DNA of 6,817 nt from contig JADHRH010000050.1 of NCBI GenBank assembly GCA_016777545.1, forward strand, positions 1 through 6,817, read 5' to 3'. The first letter of the stretch is position 1. Every line of letters begins with the position of its first letter. Shown piece after piece: positions 6,523-6,817 of the stretch. The translations under genes were made by a program, and so were the position numbers. The notes under the pieces were generated by a model. The model searched no databases. It was given only the letters and a program-made list of their open reading frames with translations, and was not told the DNA's origin. This DNA comes from Candidatus Pelagibacter sp. (lineage in GTDB: Bacteria > Pseudomonadota > Alphaproteobacteria > Pelagibacterales > Pelagibacteraceae).

Positions 6523-6817
6523 ATGAAAAGAGAAAAAAATAAAAATCCAGTTCAACCAGTAAGTGGCACTAAAGTTCCAAGATTTGCTGGACCATCTACA
6601 TTTGCAAGATTGCCAGAATTAAGAGATGTTGAAAGTTGTGATGTTGCTATCGTTGGAATACCTTTTGATGCTGGTACCAGTTATAGGCCTGGAGCCAGAT
6701 TTGGACCCATGAGCATTAGACAGGCATCACGACATTTAAGAACTAATTATCACCCAAGTTATGATGTTGAGCCATTCAAAGTTCAGCAGGTAGCAGATGC
6801 TGGAGATATAACTTGTA
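6523..6817 (+). CDS. speB: Agmatinase / ureohydrolase family enzyme, SpeB-like (3' end missing)
   Basis: Runs off the end of the window: 98 codons plus one base, against roughly 310-350 residues for the family. It starts at ATG 6523 (MKREKNKNPVQPVSG) with no clear ribosome binding site; the next in-frame ATG is well inside the conserved domain, so 6523 is the best start. The N-terminal signature is clear: KVPRFAGPSTFARLPEL (17-33), then DVAIVGIPFDAGTSYRPGAR (40-59) and FGPMSIRQASRHLR (60-73), ending with QQVADAGDITC (88-98). These are arginase-fold ureohydrolase motifs. The binuclear manganese ligands (GGxH, DAHxD and SxDxDxxDP motifs) lie beyond the window and cannot be checked. The expected reaction is agmatine plus water to putrescine plus urea; guanidinobutyrate, guanidinopropionate or another guanidino compound is possible because the family is not separable from this part. 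The Pot-type permease genes in the same window support a polyamine role. Confidence 0.88.
   Translation, partial: MKREKNKNPVQPVSGTKVPRFAGPSTFARLPELRDVESCDVAIVGIPFDAGTSYRPGARFGPMSIRQASRHLRTNYHPSYDVEPFKVQQVADAGDITC

Overview
The window is very AT-rich, with A- and T-ending codons, short or absent intergenic gaps, few recognisable Shine-Dalgarno sites and a compact gene order. Together with an alphaproteobacterial-type polyamine ABC permease pair and an agmatinase-family gene, this suggests a streamlined marine alphaproteobacterium of the SAR11/Pelagibacter kind. That placement is an inference from composition and gene content; no rRNA or other marker gene is present.

Layout. (1) Positions 1-1571, plus strand: the 3' part of a PotB-like permease gene and a complete PotC-like permease gene, 2 bases apart. 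These are the two membrane subunits of a spermidine/putrescine-class ABC importer. The ATPase and binding-protein genes are not in the window and may lie upstream. (2) Positions 1629-3851, plus strand: a 740-residue two-domain beta-oxidation enzyme, with 3-hydroxyacyl-CoA dehydrogenase first and enoyl-CoA hydratase/isomerase second. This is the domain order of Bacillus FadN, the reverse of FadB/FadJ. (3) Positions 3848-6464, minus strand: a three-gene cluster. Read in transcription order, it encodes an exported putative zinc metallopeptidase with an HExxH motif, a membrane-anchored cyclophilin-type peptidyl-prolyl isomerase 2 bases downstream, and, 80 bases further on, a 385-residue glycine-free, highly charged helical protein. 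The last gene ends tail-to-tail with the fadN-like gene, and both stop codons lie in one TTAA. (4) Positions 6523-6817, plus strand: the first 98 codons of an agmatinase/ureohydrolase (SpeB family), divergent from the metallopeptidase across 58 bases.

How the genes may work together. The permeases and the SpeB-like enzyme fit uptake and breakdown of polyamines or guanidino compounds (agmatine to putrescine plus urea). The fadN-like gene serves fatty acyl-CoA oxidation and has no obvious direct link to this. The minus-strand cluster looks like a separate envelope module: an exported peptidase, an inner-membrane foldase facing the periplasm, and a long helical protein of unknown role. The least explained parts are the exported metallopeptidase and the glycine-free helical protein. 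I saw no tRNA, rRNA, CRISPR array, insertion sequence or phage gene, and no gene-free stretch longer than about 80 bases.
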